From Syntrophotalea carbinolica DSM 2380 (lineage in GTDB: Bacteria; Desulfobacterota; Desulfuromonadia; Desulfuromonadales; Syntrophotaleaceae): 64,000 nucleotides of DNA. Under the pieces are notes generated by a model. The model was given only the letters and a program-made list of their open reading frames with translations. It was not told where the DNA came from and searched no databases. Positions 24,779-34,991 of the stretch are shown piece after piece. Both the position numbers and the translations under genes were made by a program. The stretch spans positions 2,542,001 through 2,606,000 of the forward strand of contig NC_007498.2 of the NCBI RefSeq assembly GCF_000012885.1, given 5' to 3'. The stretch's first letter is position 1. Every line of letters starts with the position of its first letter.

Positions 24779-25939
24779 TCAATCAACCCGCTTGCGCATG
24801 AACGTCGGAATATCGTATTCATGCTCTTCTCCCAGAGTCGAGCGGGGCCCCTTCGGAACGTCCTTTTGCCGGTCGCGAATAAAGGTCGGCAGGTCGCGAT
24901 TCACACTCTCCAGACCGGCCCCTGCACGGCTGCGCAATTCTTCGACGTTACGGCGCCCTTTTTCGAAGGAATCGCCGAAACCGGTGGCAATCGCCGTAAT
25001 TTTGATTTTGTCGCCGATATCTTCATTGATCACCAGACCGATGATGATGTTGGCGTCCTCGTGCACCTTTTCGTGAATGATGCTGGAGGCTTCGTCGAAT
25101 TCCTCCATGGTCATGCTGGAAGAGGCGGTGATGTTGACCAGCACCCCTTTGGCGCCGGAAATATCGATATCCTCAAGCAGCGGACTGCTGATGGCCTTCT
25201 GGGCCGCTTCCGCGGCACGGCGCTCACCTTCGGCCAGGCCGATGCCCATCATGGCCATGCCACGCTCGCTCATGACCGCCTTGACGTCGGCAAAGTCGAC
25301 GTTGATCAGACCGCTGGTGGTGATCAACTCGGAAATACCCTGAACCGCCTGGCGCAAAACGTCGTCAGAAGGTTTAAACGCATCGAGAATACTGGTGTTT
25401 TTTCCGGAGAGACCGAGCAGACGATCGTTGGGAATGACAATCAGCGAATCGACCACATTCTTCAGGTGATCGATCCCGTGCACCGCTTTTTTCATGCGCT
25501 GTTTGCCTTCGCGGCTGAACGGCTTGGTCACCACGGCAACCGTCAGGGCACCCTGTTCCTTGGCCACCTCGGCGATAATCGGTGCGGCCCCGGTACCGGT
25601 TCCGCCTCCCAGACCGGCGGCGATAAACACCATATCGGCCCCTTCGAGGATCTCCCCCAGACGGGCCCGATCTTCCTGTGCCGCATCGCGGCCGACTTCA
25701 GGGTTGGCCCCGGCACCGAGTCCTTTGGTCAATTTGCCGCCAAGCTGCAACTTCACCGGCGCCTGGCTTTTGCGCAGGGCCTGGGCATCGGTATTCGCCG
25801 CTACGAAATCGACGCCATCCAACGCCGACATGATCATCGTATTGACAGCATTGTTACCCCCTCCGCCAACACCAATCACTTTGATTTTTGCCGTTTGATC
25901 GATATTTTCATCGAACTCAAACACAATATTATCGTTCAT
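24779..25939 (-). CDS. ftsZ: Cell division protein FtsZ
   Basis: A 386-residue tubulin-like GTPase that forms the division ring. The signature GGGTGTG lies at 111-117, with N-terminal VIGVGGGGNNAVN (21-33). After a short variable linker the C-terminal peptide YDIPTFMRKRVD is the conserved tail that binds FtsA and other partners. It is the last gene of the dcw cluster, 78 bp after ftsA. Confidence 0.98.
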   Translation of the reverse strand: MNDNIVFEFDENIDQTAKIKVIGVGGGGNNAVNTMIMSALDGVDFVAANTDAQALRKSQAPVKLQLGGKLTKGLGAGANPEVGRDAAQEDRARLGEILEGADMVFIAAGLGGGTGTGAAPIIAEVAKEQGALTVAVVTKPFSREGKQRMKKAVHGIDHLKNVVDSLIVIPNDRLLGLSGKNTSILDAFKPSDDVLRQAVQGISELITTSGLINVDFADVKAVMSERGMAMMGIGLAEGERRAAEAAQKAISSPLLEDIDISGAKGVLVNITASSSMTMEEFDEASSIIHEKVHEDANIIIGLVINEDIGDKIKITAIATGFGDSFEKGRRNVEELRSRAGAGLESVNRDLPTFIRDRQKDVPKGPRSTLGEEHEYDIPTFMRKRVD

Positions 25940-26017
25940 GACTCCCTCCGCTTCCCTGAGTGACCCGGTTTCTCCGTAACCGGGTCTGGTTTGATAAGTT
26001 GTGCCGCCCCGCCGCTA

Positions 26018-27247
26018 TCAGAAAAATTCGACAAACCATTCCTTCATGCGGCGCAGGACCCGGTCAAACAGATTATCCGAACCCATTTTGAACTTCGTCG
26101 CGCCGCCGCAGCGCGCACCGAACTTGACCAGACCGACGCCGGTGGCATAAATGGGCGAATTGACGACATCCGTCAAACCGCCGATACCCTGAGGCAGGCC
26201 ACGTCGGACCGGCAGATTGAATATCTGCTCGGCCATCTCCGGCATCCCCGGAAGGATGCAACTACCGCCGGTCAGCACGATGCCGGAGGCAAGCAGATCC
26301 TCAAAACCGCTCTTGATGATTTCGCGCTGCACCAGGGTAAAGATCTCTTCCACCCGGGGCTCGAGAATTTCAGCCAGCAGGTGCCGCGATAAAACACGCG
26401 GTTCACGACCGCCGACAGACGGGACTTCAATGGTCTCGTCCTTGCCGACCATGGAGGTCATGGCACAACCGTATTTCTGCTTGATAACCTCCGCCTCGGC
26501 CATGGGGGTGCGTAATCCCACGGCAATATCGTTGGTCAAATGGTTGCCCCCTAGCGACAACACCGACGTATGCTTAATGGCGCCATCGATGAAAATGGCG
26601 ATGTCCGTGGTACCTCCGCCGATATCGACAAGGGCCACGCCCAGATCCTTCTCGTCCGTCGACAACACCGCCTCGGAAGACGCCAGCTGTTCAAGAACGA
26701 TATCGGACACCTCGACATCCGCCTTATAGCAACTGCGTACGATGTTCTGGGCACTGGCGGTAGCCGCTGTGACAATATGCACTTTGGCCTCCAGTCGCAC
26801 ACCGCACATGCCGAGAGGATCGAGGATGCCATCCTGATCGTCGATAATATATTCCTGAGGCAGGGTATGGATCACTTCCCGATCCATGGGGATGGCAATG
26901 GCCTTGGCGGCGTCGAGCACCCTGCGAATATCGTCGTGCAGAACTTCACGGGTTTTGATGGCAATCACGCCCTGGGAATTAAATCCCCGGATATGCCCCC
27001 CGGCGATCCCCGCATAAACGCTGTCGATTTTACAGTCCGCCATCAACTCAGCTTCGGTGAGCGCCTTGCGGATGGCCTCAACGGTACTCTCGATGTTGAT
27101 GACAACCCCTTTGCGCAACCCGCGGGACGGGCTGGTGCCGATACCGACGATATCCAGGCCATCTTCATTCTGGTGGCCGACAATGGCGCAAATCTTGGTG
27201 GTGCCGATATCCAGGCCCACGATCAGATCGTTTTTGTTATTGCTCAT
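26018..27247 (-). CDS. ftsA: Cell division protein FtsA
   Basis: A 409-residue actin-like ATPase that ties FtsZ to the membrane. Phosphate-binding motifs GLDIGTTKICAIVG (10-23) and VDIGGGTTDIAIF are present, with SHS2 (1C) domain sequence between them. The C-terminal amphipathic helix FDRVLRRMKEWFVEFF is the membrane-targeting sequence. The ATG follows GGGGGAAGG. It is 23 bp downstream of ftsQ and just before ftsZ. Confidence 0.97.
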   Translation of the reverse strand: MSNNKNDLIVGLDIGTTKICAIVGHQNEDGLDIVGIGTSPSRGLRKGVVINIESTVEAIRKALTEAELMADCKIDSVYAGIAGGHIRGFNSQGVIAIKTREVLHDDIRRVLDAAKAIAIPMDREVIHTLPQEYIIDDQDGILDPLGMCGVRLEAKVHIVTAATASAQNIVRSCYKADVEVSDIVLEQLASSEAVLSTDEKDLGVALVDIGGGTTDIAIFIDGAIKHTSVLSLGGNHLTNDIAVGLRTPMAEAEVIKQKYGCAMTSMVGKDETIEVPSVGGREPRVLSRHLLAEILEPRVEEIFTLVQREIIKSGFEDLLASGIVLTGGSCILPGMPEMAEQIFNLPVRRGLPQGIGGLTDVVNSPIYATGVGLVKFGARCGGATKFKMGSDNLFDRVLRRMKEWFVEFF

Positions 27248-27270
27248 CTTCGTGCCTTCCCCCTTGGAAT

Positions 27271-28119
27271 CTAACCTTTGCCTCGTAACTCGCCGGCATC
27301 CAGTTTGACAATAATGCGTCGCGTCACATTCGTGTCGATATAATCAATAAGGCCAAGCCGTGTCTTCAGTTGCGGAAAGATTTTCTCGAGGCGGTTCAAC
27401 TTGGAATTGTAATCGTCATGTCCCATCCTCACCGGCACACCACCAATGCAAGTATAAAGCGTAATGCCGGTCGTGTCGTCCAGACTTAGTTCAGAAACAT
27501 CATCGATGGCAAATATTTTCCGCCCGTCGAGCCTATCGAGCAACCGCAGAGCTTTATCGATCTGGCTCAAGGTGGCCTCGTTGCCTTCCAGCAGCGCCTG
27601 CCGATCAACACCGCTAATCACGGGGAAGTCCAGGCGATCGCCCTTTTCCAGTCGTTTAAAAACGTGTCCCGATGCATCGAGGTAATACATGAAGTCGAGA
27701 CGCACTATGGCCTTGGGTATGCGCTCATCCACACGGATGACCAGTTGATCGGGGAACATCCGTCTCACCCGGGCACTGGCGATCCAGGGGTTTTTCTCGA
27801 TGCGGGTGCTGACCCGCTCCAGGTCAAGTTCAAAGATGTTGGTTCCCGGACAGATATCCGACAGGGCAAGAATTTCTTCTCGACCGATACGGCGATTATT
27901 TTCCACCTGAATCCGCTCGACCTTGAAATAGTCGGAGGCGAACAGCATCTGTCCGGCAAAACAGGCTACAGCCACCACCATGCCTAGACTTGCCAGCGCC
28001 ATGGTACCCCACAGGGCGCCAATCATCAAGCGCCTCCAGGGAATAACCCTGCGCGTTTTCTTGAAACGGTTGCCTTTGCGCCTCAGGCGTCGTTTTTTGG
28101 GTGGTCCGATATTTATCAT
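27271..28119 (-). CDS. ftsQ: Cell division protein FtsQ
   Basis: A 282-residue bitopic protein of the divisome. A basic cytoplasmic tail (KKRRLRRKGNRFKKTRR) precedes one membrane helix (about 30-58). The POTRA domain starts FKVERIQVENNRRIGREEIL, and the FtsQ/DivIB domain follows to about residue 265. It lies between ddl and ftsA, the usual place. Confidence 0.93.
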   Translation of the reverse strand: MINIGPPKKRRLRRKGNRFKKTRRVIPWRRLMIGALWGTMALASLGMVVAVACFAGQMLFASDYFKVERIQVENNRRIGREEILALSDICPGTNIFELDLERVSTRIEKNPWIASARVRRMFPDQLVIRVDERIPKAIVRLDFMYYLDASGHVFKRLEKGDRLDFPVISGVDRQALLEGNEATLSQIDKALRLLDRLDGRKIFAIDDVSELSLDDTTGITLYTCIGGVPVRMGHDDYNSKLNRLEKIFPQLKTRLGLIDYIDTNVTRRIIVKLDAGELRGKG

Positions 28120-28161
28120 GATCTTTCACCCGTCCCGGTTATCAAAAGCCTCGTCCGTCGT

Positions 28162-29079
28162 TTATTTGCGCAAAGAAGCGCCCGCAAGAATACGCTCAAC
28201 GAGTTCGTCAAAAGACATCCCGACCGCATTGGCGGCTTTAGGCAGAAGACTGGTCTCGGTCATTCCGGGGATGGTGTTGACTTCCAGACAATAAAAACCG
28301 GTATCGGTCACCATAAAATCGACACGCGCCGCACCACAACATCCAATGGCTTCGAAAACCCGGACCGCAGAATCCTGCAGGGCACCGTAAAGGGTCTCGG
28401 GCAAAGGCGCCGGCAACAGGTATTCGGTCTGCCCGGGCGTGTATTTGGACTGGTAGTCGTAGAAGCCCCCTTTGGGAACCACCTGAATAATCGGCAACGG
28501 CTGACCATCCAATACGCCGACGGTAACTTCAGCCCCGGCGATGAACTGCTCTACCAGCACCAGATCATCGTGACGAAAGGCCTCCTCGAGTCCGGCGGCA
28601 AGCTCTTGCTCATCATGCACAATGCTGATACCGATGGTCGATCCCTCTCTGGCGGGTTTGACTACCAGCGGATAGTCGGGCAAGGTTCCGCAGATCTTCT
28701 GGCCGCGACGCATAACAGCGAATCCGGGAGTGGCAATGCCGTGGTAACAGAGCATCTTTTTGGTCGCCACTTTATCCATGGCAAGACTGGAAGCCAGCAC
28801 ACCGCTACCGGTATAAGGGATATCCGCCAGTTCCAACAGCCCCTGTACCGTGCCGTCCTCGCCGAAGCGACCGTGCAGGGCGATGAATGCGACCTCGACA
28901 CCGGTCTTTTCCAGCTGTTGCGCCAGATCGCGGCCGGCATCGATATCGGTCACTTCATACCCGCAGCGGGTGAGGGCCTGACTGATGGCTTTTCCCGTAC
29001 GCAGAGACACCTCGCGTTCGGCGGAAAGGCCTCCCATCAATACGGCGATTTTCTTCTGTTGTAGTTCCTGGCGCTGCAT
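28162..29079 (-). CDS. ddl: D-alanine--D-alanine ligase
   Basis: A 305-residue ATP-grasp enzyme that makes the D-Ala-D-Ala dipeptide for peptidoglycan. Motifs include IAVLMGGLSAEREVSLRTG near the start, LHGRFGEDGTVQGLLEL, the ATP-grasp KPAREGSTIGIS, and EVNTIPGMTETSLLPKAA. The start at 29079 has GGGAG before it and matches family length. An ATG at 29124 overlapping the murB stop (TGATG) would add 15 residues and cannot be excluded. Confidence 0.96.
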   Translation of the reverse strand: MQRQELQQKKIAVLMGGLSAEREVSLRTGKAISQALTRCGYEVTDIDAGRDLAQQLEKTGVEVAFIALHGRFGEDGTVQGLLELADIPYTGSGVLASSLAMDKVATKKMLCYHGIATPGFAVMRRGQKICGTLPDYPLVVKPAREGSTIGISIVHDEQELAAGLEEAFRHDDLVLVEQFIAGAEVTVGVLDGQPLPIIQVVPKGGFYDYQSKYTPGQTEYLLPAPLPETLYGALQDSAVRVFEAIGCCGAARVDFMVTDTGFYCLEVNTIPGMTETSLLPKAANAVGMSFDELVERILAGASLRK

Positions 29080-29123
29080 AACACTCCCGCTATTCCATGG
29101 TCCCCGGACCGAAGGCTCTTGCA

Positions 29124-30023
29124 TCAAGCCTGTCCGACCACTTTGACTTCCGGTTCCAGCACAATGCCGGTTCGCTTCTCTACCTTTTTTTGAATCTCCG
29201 CAATCAACCTCAGCACATCCTCTGCCCTGGCGCCACCGCGGTTCACAATAAAGTTCGCATGTTTTTCAGAAACCTGGGCCCCGCCCACAGCAAAACCGCG
29301 CAGTTCACAGCTGTCGATCAAGCGCCAGGCCTGCTGCCCCGGAGGATTTTTAAACACCGAGCCGGCATTCGGTTTTCCGACGCCTTGGGCTTTGCGGCGT
29401 TGCTGTACCCGCTGCCGAACGTATGTCTCGAGCACCTCGGGACTGGCCTTGCGAAAACGTAGCGAGGCAGCTGTAACGATGCGTCCGGGCGGCACGGCCG
29501 AAGTCCGATAGCCCAGTTCGAGGCGATCGGCGGGCCAGTATTCCACACCCGACGGTCCAGCGAGAAACGCCCCATCGAGTACCCCGGCAAGATCCTGCTT
29601 GCCGGCGCCGGCGTTCATCACCACGGCACCTCCGATGGTGGCCGGCAGCCCGGCCAGATCCTCCAGCCCCGCCAACCCGCGCTCAACGCAGTGACGGATC
29701 AGGCGCATCACAGGCACCCCCCCTCCGACTCTGGCCCTGCCGTCGGCATCAAAAGCCATGTCCTGCAAGCCGCCGGTATGAATGACTGCGCCGCGGAAAC
29801 CGCCGTCGCGTACCAGCACATTGGTTCCGGCACCAAGCGCTATCCAGGGCATACCGACCTGCGCCAACAGCTCAAGACTGGCCACCAGTTCCTTCGTATC
29901 GCAAGGCGACAGAAAGATTTCAGCCGGGCCACCGATCCGCCAGGAGGTGTGCCGACTTAGCGGCTCGCCGAGCTGCACCGGTGAATGCAAAATCTCGCCC
30001 AGGCGGGCGGCCAGAACATGCAT
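29124..30023 (-). CDS. murB: UDP-N-acetylenolpyruvoylglucosamine reductase
   Basis: A 299-residue FAD enzyme that reduces UDP-GlcNAc-enolpyruvate to UDP-MurNAc. The FAD-binding part has HTSWRIGGPAE, ALGAGTNVLVRDGGF and GLAGLPATIGGAVVMNAGA. The substrate part has GKPNAGSVFKNPPG with the catalytic serine (type I MurB). The ATG at 30023 is chosen because it lies one base after the murC stop and gives the usual N-terminus; the longer frame runs inside murC. Confidence 0.96.
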   Translation of the reverse strand: MHVLAARLGEILHSPVQLGEPLSRHTSWRIGGPAEIFLSPCDTKELVASLELLAQVGMPWIALGAGTNVLVRDGGFRGAVIHTGGLQDMAFDADGRARVGGGVPVMRLIRHCVERGLAGLEDLAGLPATIGGAVVMNAGAGKQDLAGVLDGAFLAGPSGVEYWPADRLELGYRTSAVPPGRIVTAASLRFRKASPEVLETYVRQRVQQRRKAQGVGKPNAGSVFKNPPGQQAWRLIDSCELRGFAVGGAQVSEKHANFIVNRGGARAEDVLRLIAEIQKKVEKRTGIVLEPEVKVVGQA

Positions 30024-30024
30024 G

Positions 30025-31401
30025 TCAGTCTCGCTGCTGCAACCACTCGGCAAGGGCTTCCCCGATCTGCCAGACATTTCCGGCACCAAGGGTCAATACC
30101 AGGTCACCGGCCTGGACGACCTCGCGAAGATGTGCGGCCACCGCCTCGGCGTCGGGACAATAGTGCACATCGCGGTGCCCGTGACCGGCGATTCCCTCAG
30201 CAAGAAGCCGCGCTTCCACTCCGGGAATCGGCGTTTCACCCGCGGCATAGATATCCATCACCACGAGATGATCGGCCTGGTAAAAAGCCGTGACAAACTC
30301 ATCGAACAGGGCCTGGGTACGGCTGTAGCGGTGAGGCTGGAAGACCGCCACCACCCGCCGATTCCATCCGGAACATGCGGCCGCCAGGGTGACCTTGATC
30401 TCGGCCGGATGATGGCCGTAATCATCCACCACCATAATGTCCCGGCCCTGATACTTGGGCTGAAACCGACGTTGCACTCCACAAAAATCGCAAAAAGCCT
30501 CGGCAATCTGTTCAAAAGGTATTTCCAGTTCTCTTGCCACGGCCACTGCCGCCAGGGCATTGAGTACGTTATGTTGACCGGGCATGCGGATGGACAACTG
30601 GCCCAGACGCTCGCCCTGCCAGCAAACGGTAAAGGTCGTGCGTTCTTCCTGGTAGGAGATCTCCTGGGCATTGTAATCCGCCTGAGTACTCATGCCGTAG
30701 GTGACAAAACGCTTCCCGACCTGCGGAATCAGGGCCTGAACATTGGGATCGTCAAGACACAGGATCGCCACGCCATAAAACGGAATCTTGTTGATAAAAT
30801 CGACAAACGTCCGCTTGATCTCGTCAAGGTCACTGTAATAGTCGAGATGATCCGCATCGACGTTGGTCACCACGGCGATGATCGGTGACAGTTTCAGAAA
30901 GGAACCGTCCGACTCATCGGCCTCGGCTACCAGGAATTTCCCCTGGCCAAGCTTGGCGTTGGAACCGATGGAATCGAGGCGTCCGCCGATAACCACGGTC
31001 GGATCGATCCCGGATTTGGACAAAACCGTGGACACCATGCTGGTGGTGGTGGTTTTGCCATGGGTTCCGGCCACGGCGATACCGTATTTCATACGCATCA
31101 GCTCGGCCAGCATTTCGGCACGCGGGATCACCGGGATCAAACGACGGTGTGCCTCTATCACTTCGGGATTGTCGGATTTAACGGCCGTCGAAGTGACCAC
31201 CACATCGGCGTCGCCGAGATTTTCGGCGGCATGTCCGTAGGCGATCATGCCACCCAGATCACACAGGCGCTGAGTAATTTCAGATACTCGCAAATCCGAG
31301 CCGCTGACGCGGTATCCGAGATTGAGAAGCACCTCGGCGATGCCGCTCATGCCGATGCCACCTATGCCGACAAAATGTATGGTGCGAATCTTTCCGTACA
31401 T
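30025..31401 (-). CDS. murC: UDP-N-acetylmuramate--L-alanine ligase
   Basis: A 458-residue Mur ligase that adds the first residue of the stem peptide. It shows [18 protein letters not shown] at the N-terminus, the ATP loop [14 protein letters not shown], and the C-terminal [14 protein letters not shown] typical of MurC. It lies between murG and murB with nearly abutting ends. Confidence 0.97.
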   Translation of the reverse strand: MYGKIRTIHFVGIGGIGMSGIAEVLLNLGYRVSGSDLRVSEITQRLCDLGGMIAYGHAAENLGDADVVVTSTAVKSDNPEVIEAHRRLIPVIPRAEMLAELMRMKYGIAVAGTHGKTTTTSMVSTVLSKSGIDPTVVIGGRLDSIGSNAKLGQGKFLVAEADESDGSFLKLSPIIAVVTNVDADHLDYYSDLDEIKRTFVDFINKIPFYGVAILCLDDPNVQALIPQVGKRFVTYGMSTQADYNAQEISYQEERTTFTVCWQGERLGQLSIRMPGQHNVLNALAAVAVARELEIPFEQIAEAFCDFCGVQRRFQPKYQGRDIMVVDDYGHHPAEIKVTLAAACSGWNRRVVAVFQPHRYSRTQALFDEFVTAFYQADHLVVMDIYAAGETPIPGVEARLLAEGIAGHGHRDVHYCPDAEAVAAHLREVVQAGDLVLTLGAGNVWQIGEALAEWLQQRD

Positions 31402-31448
31402 AAAATTCTATGAACCTTCCCTGCCGCAAGCAGTGTTGTGAAATAGTC

Positions 31449-32525
31449 TCAATCCTGTCCGCACACGTTGCGACACACGCGAAGAATACGATCGGCAGCG
31501 CCGGTAATGCCCAACGATTTGGCGGCGGCCGACATGCTGATCAGTCGCGGCCGATTTTCCAGCAGATCGGTGATCAGGCTGGCCAGGGTTTCCGGCGTCA
31601 GATTCTGCTGCGCCAACACCAGCCCCGCCCCCTTTTTCGCCATGGCGCGAGCATTGACGGTTTGGTGGTCCGCCGCCGCATGGGGATAAGGGATAAGTAT
31701 CGCCGCACGCCCGCAAGCGGCCAGCTCCGCCAAGGTTGTCGCCCCGGCCCGACACACGACCAGGTGAGCACGGGCATAGGCGGCTGCCATGTCGTCAATA
31801 AACGGCACCACGGATTCCTGTGGCCATCCGGCCCGGGCATAGCCTTCACGAATGCGCTGCAGATCGTCGCCGCCGGTCTGATGCACGATGCGCAGACGAT
31901 CTTTCCAGGGCTCCAGTCGGGGCAAGGCCTCAAGCATGGCATCGTTGATGGCGCGGGCGCCGCGACTGCCGCCAAATACCAGCAATTCCGGAGCGTCTCC
32001 ATCCATCGGCGGGCAGCCTTCCATCCCCTTGCGCAGCGGGTTGCCGGTGACGATGGTGGCGGCGCGATGAAATGCCCGCTCGGCCTCGGAAAACGACAGG
32101 CATACACAACGGGCCCAAGGCCCCAGCAGACGATTTGTCAGGCCGGGCCAGGCGTTTTGCTCATGAATAACGGTCGGAATCCTTTTAAGCCTGGCCGCAA
32201 CCAGCATAGGCGCTGAAGCGTATCCGCCCACTCCCAGCACCACATCGGGCTGGAACTTACGCAGGATGCATAACCCTTGCCAGACACTCCTTATCAGGCA
32301 GGGAATCATGCGCAACTTGCCGAGCAGGCCCTGATTGACGAAACCACGTATATCGATGAGCTCCAAAGGCCATCCTTGTTCCGGCAGAACCCTGGCTTCG
32401 ATACCGCGGGCAGTGCCGACAAACTGCACCTGAGCCTCAGAATCCTGTTCCAGAAGCCGCTGCGCCAAAGCCACGGCGGGAAACAGGTGGCCACCGGTTC
32501 CTCCTCCTGCCAGCAACAGCTTCAT
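31449..32525 (-). CDS. murG: Undecaprenyldiphospho-muramoylpentapeptide GlcNAc-transferase
   Basis: A 358-residue GT28 glycosyltransferase that converts lipid I to lipid II on the inner membrane face. It has the glycine-rich loop LAGGGTGGHLFPAVALA at the start, GGYASAPMLVAA, VFGGSRGARAIND, and the UDP-GlcNAc site VCRAGATTLAEL. The start codon overlaps the ftsW stop (ATGA), so translation is probably coupled. Confidence 0.97.
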   Translation of the reverse strand: MKLLLAGGGTGGHLFPAVALAQRLLEQDSEAQVQFVGTARGIEARVLPEQGWPLELIDIRGFVNQGLLGKLRMIPCLIRSVWQGLCILRKFQPDVVLGVGGYASAPMLVAARLKRIPTVIHEQNAWPGLTNRLLGPWARCVCLSFSEAERAFHRAATIVTGNPLRKGMEGCPPMDGDAPELLVFGGSRGARAINDAMLEALPRLEPWKDRLRIVHQTGGDDLQRIREGYARAGWPQESVVPFIDDMAAAYARAHLVVCRAGATTLAELAACGRAAILIPYPHAAADHQTVNARAMAKKGAGLVLAQQNLTPETLASLITDLLENRPRLISMSAAAKSLGITGAADRILRVCRNVCGQD

Positions 32526-33631
32526 GCCTTCCTCCTCTCGATCTGACTGGAAACATTGAGCAAGATACCCACCGCTAACAATGAAACAACCAGACTGCTG
32601 CCGCCATACGAGAGAAACGGCAAAGCCAGCCCTTTCGTCGGCAACAGGGACATGACCACGGCCATGTTGGTAAAGGCTTCCAGACCAAGCAGCAGAATTA
32701 GACCGAATGCCAGATATCTGCCGAATTCGTCCGGGGCCGACCAGGCAATACGCAATCCGAGCCAGACCAATACCAGAAACAATACGGCAATGGTCAAAAC
32801 ACCGATGAAGCCGGCCTCTTCACCGACCACGGAGAAGATGAAGTCGGTGTGCGCCTCCGGTAGAAAAAACAGTTTTTGCTGGCTTTGTCCCAACCCCTGC
32901 CCCTTCCAGCCGCCATTGGCAAAAGCAATCAAACTCTGGGTGATCTGAAACCCTTCATCCGTGGAATATTTCCAGGGATCCATAAAAGCCATAATACGGC
33001 GGCGACGATAATCGACCCGCCAGATGGCCAGATATAATGCGGGCAAAGCCGGCAATATCGAAACCAGTAAATGCTTGAAACAACTGCCGGCTACCAGCAT
33101 CATACCCATGGCCACGGCGCCCATGGTCATGGCGCTGCCGAGGTCGGGCTGCAGCATCAGCATCACCAGCATGAGCCCGAGAATTACCAGATAGGGCAGC
33201 ACTCCGAGTTTGAAGGTCCGAAGGCTTTTTTCCGACTTACGCGCCAGCGAGTGCGCCAGGAACAGCACCAGGGCCAATTTGGCCAACTCGGAAGGCTGCA
33301 GGGAAAAACCGGCGACCCGTATCCAGCGAACGGCGCCTCCGGCCGAGGAACCGATGCCCGGCACCAGGACCAAACCCAGCAGCACAGCGCTCACCAGCAA
33401 CCCCAGGGCCGCAAGCTTGCGCAAATGGTGGTAATCGAAACGCATGGCGCCAAGCAGGACCAGCATGCCGAACACGGCATACCCGGCCTGACGCTTCAAA
33501 AAGTAAAAACCGTCTTTATAATGCTCTGCAGCCATGATGGAAGAGGACGAATAGACCATCAGCACACCGATAGCGGTAAGTACCGCTGTCACTGCCAGAA
33601 GCCAATAATCGTATCCGCCGCGCTCCGTCAT
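32522..33631 (-). CDS. ftsW: Lipid II glycosyltransferase FtsW
   Basis: A SEDS-family protein of 369 residues with about ten membrane helices. It polymerises septal peptidoglycan together with FtsI. It shows LKRQAGYAVFG early, RRRRIMAFMDPW, and the C-terminal LPFLSYGGSSLVVSLLAVGILLNVS. The ATG at 33631 gives the usual short N-terminus (MTERGGYDYWLL). An ATG at 33643, overlapping murD, is an alternative; the frame's longer opening lies inside murD. Confidence 0.95.
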   Translation of the reverse strand: MTERGGYDYWLLAVTAVLTAIGVLMVYSSSSIMAAEHYKDGFYFLKRQAGYAVFGMLVLLGAMRFDYHHLRKLAALGLLVSAVLLGLVLVPGIGSSAGGAVRWIRVAGFSLQPSELAKLALVLFLAHSLARKSEKSLRTFKLGVLPYLVILGLMLVMLMLQPDLGSAMTMGAVAMGMMLVAGSCFKHLLVSILPALPALYLAIWRVDYRRRRIMAFMDPWKYSTDEGFQITQSLIAFANGGWKGQGLGQSQQKLFFLPEAHTDFIFSVVGEEAGFIGVLTIAVLFLVLVWLGLRIAWSAPDEFGRYLAFGLILLLGLEAFTNMAVVMSLLPTKGLALPFLSYGGSSLVVSLLAVGILLNVSSQIERRKA

Positions 33632-33635
33632 GGCA

Positions 33636-34988
33636 TCAACCATTCCCCTGCAAAGCCTGCACCGCACGGCAGAACACCTCGCCGCGCTCGGCATAGCTGC
33701 GAAACATATCGAAACTCGAACAACCGGGAGACAGCAGCACTGTCCCGCCGGCCATCGTCACCTGTTGGGCCTGCTGCACCGCGGCTTCGAGGGAATCGGC
33801 CCGCAGAATCGTCGTCATGCCCTGAAAAGCAGCCTGCATCCGGTCGGCCGCCTGGCCGATAAGGATCAGATGTTCGACCTTCTCCCCGATCAGGCCCGCT
33901 AAGGGCGCATAGTCGCCGCCTTTGTCCTTACCGCCGGCAATCAGGGTGACGGGGCCCTGAAGTCCCGCCAGGCTTTTTACGACGCTGCCGACGTTAGTTC
34001 CCTTGGAATCGTCGTACCAGCTCACACCGTCGATTTCCCTGACCAGGACCATGCGGTGATCGAGACCGCTAAAACCGCATACCGCCTTCCATGCGATATC
34101 GGTGGGGCATCCTTCCATTAACGGTGGAATCAAGGCCGCCATGACGTTCTCCACATTATGCAGCCCTTTAAGTTGCAGATCGGCGACATCGAAACGTTCC
34201 TGCCGCCCCGCGTGCCGCCAGACGATGTGCTGGCCATCGAATCCCATGCCTTCGTCAAGCACACGACTGGAGGAAAACGGAATTTTGCGACAGGGCAAAT
34301 CGGTTGTGGACCGCACCACCAGCGCATCATCGGCGTTGACCACCGCCACATCCTCGGCCGTCATGTTTTCAAACAGCCGGAGTTTGGCCGCCACATACTC
34401 GCCCATGCCGGCGTACCGATCGAGATGATCCGCAGTGAGGTTCAGCAACATGCCGTAGCGCGGTCGAAACGTATCGATGGCCTCGAGTTGAAAGGACGAG
34501 ATTTCGGCCACAATCCAGTCCCAGTCGGTGCTCCGTGTCGCCTCGATCAGAGGCGTACCGAGATTGCCGCCGACAAATGCACGGCGCCCCCAGCAGCGCA
34601 TGATTTCCCCCATCAGACAGGTGGTGGTCGATTTGCCATTGGTACCGGTTATGGCAACCATCGGCGCACTCAATTCCCTGGCGGCGATCTCGATCTCGCC
34701 TTGGACCGGCACTCCGGCCTGCAAGGCCCCCGCCACCGCCGGCACCGTCAACGGAATTCCGGGGCTGATGGCAATAAGATCGGCGCCGGCCAGCAATGCG
34801 GCATCGTGGCCGCCGCAATCGAAGCGCAGACCATGATCGGCCAGTTCCGCCACATCGACGAGTTCTTCGCGGCTGCGGCTGTCGGACAGGGTCACCAGGG
34901 CGCCGCGGTCGAGAAAAAACCTTGCCAGGCCCAGCCCGGTGCATCCCGCACCGACAACAACCACGTGTTTTCCGCTATACTCGGCCAT
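33636..34988 (-). CDS. murD: UDP-N-acetylmuramoylalanine--D-glutamate ligase
   Basis: A 450-residue Mur ligase that adds D-glutamate. Features are the N-terminal VVVGAGCTGLGLARFF, the ATP loop ITGTNGKSTTTCLMGE, the DHLDRY motif and C-terminal DDSKGTNVGSVVKSL. It starts 3 bp after mraY ends, and its 3' end is next to the ftsW start. Confidence 0.97.
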   Translation of the reverse strand: MAEYSGKHVVVVGAGCTGLGLARFFLDRGALVTLSDSRSREELVDVAELADHGLRFDCGGHDAALLAGADLIAISPGIPLTVPAVAGALQAGVPVQGEIEIAARELSAPMVAITGTNGKSTTTCLMGEIMRCWGRRAFVGGNLGTPLIEATRSTDWDWIVAEISSFQLEAIDTFRPRYGMLLNLTADHLDRYAGMGEYVAAKLRLFENMTAEDVAVVNADDALVVRSTTDLPCRKIPFSSSRVLDEGMGFDGQHIVWRHAGRQERFDVADLQLKGLHNVENVMAALIPPLMEGCPTDIAWKAVCGFSGLDHRMVLVREIDGVSWYDDSKGTNVGSVVKSLAGLQGPVTLIAGGKDKGGDYAPLAGLIGEKVEHLILIGQAADRMQAAFQGMTTILRADSLEAAVQQAQQVTMAGGTVLLSPGCSSFDMFRSYAERGEVFCRAVQALQGNG

Positions 34989-34991
34989 CGG

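Noticed and set aside
24290-25963. A 557-codon frame opposite ftsZ
   Set aside because: Antisense shadow; ftsZ is unambiguous.
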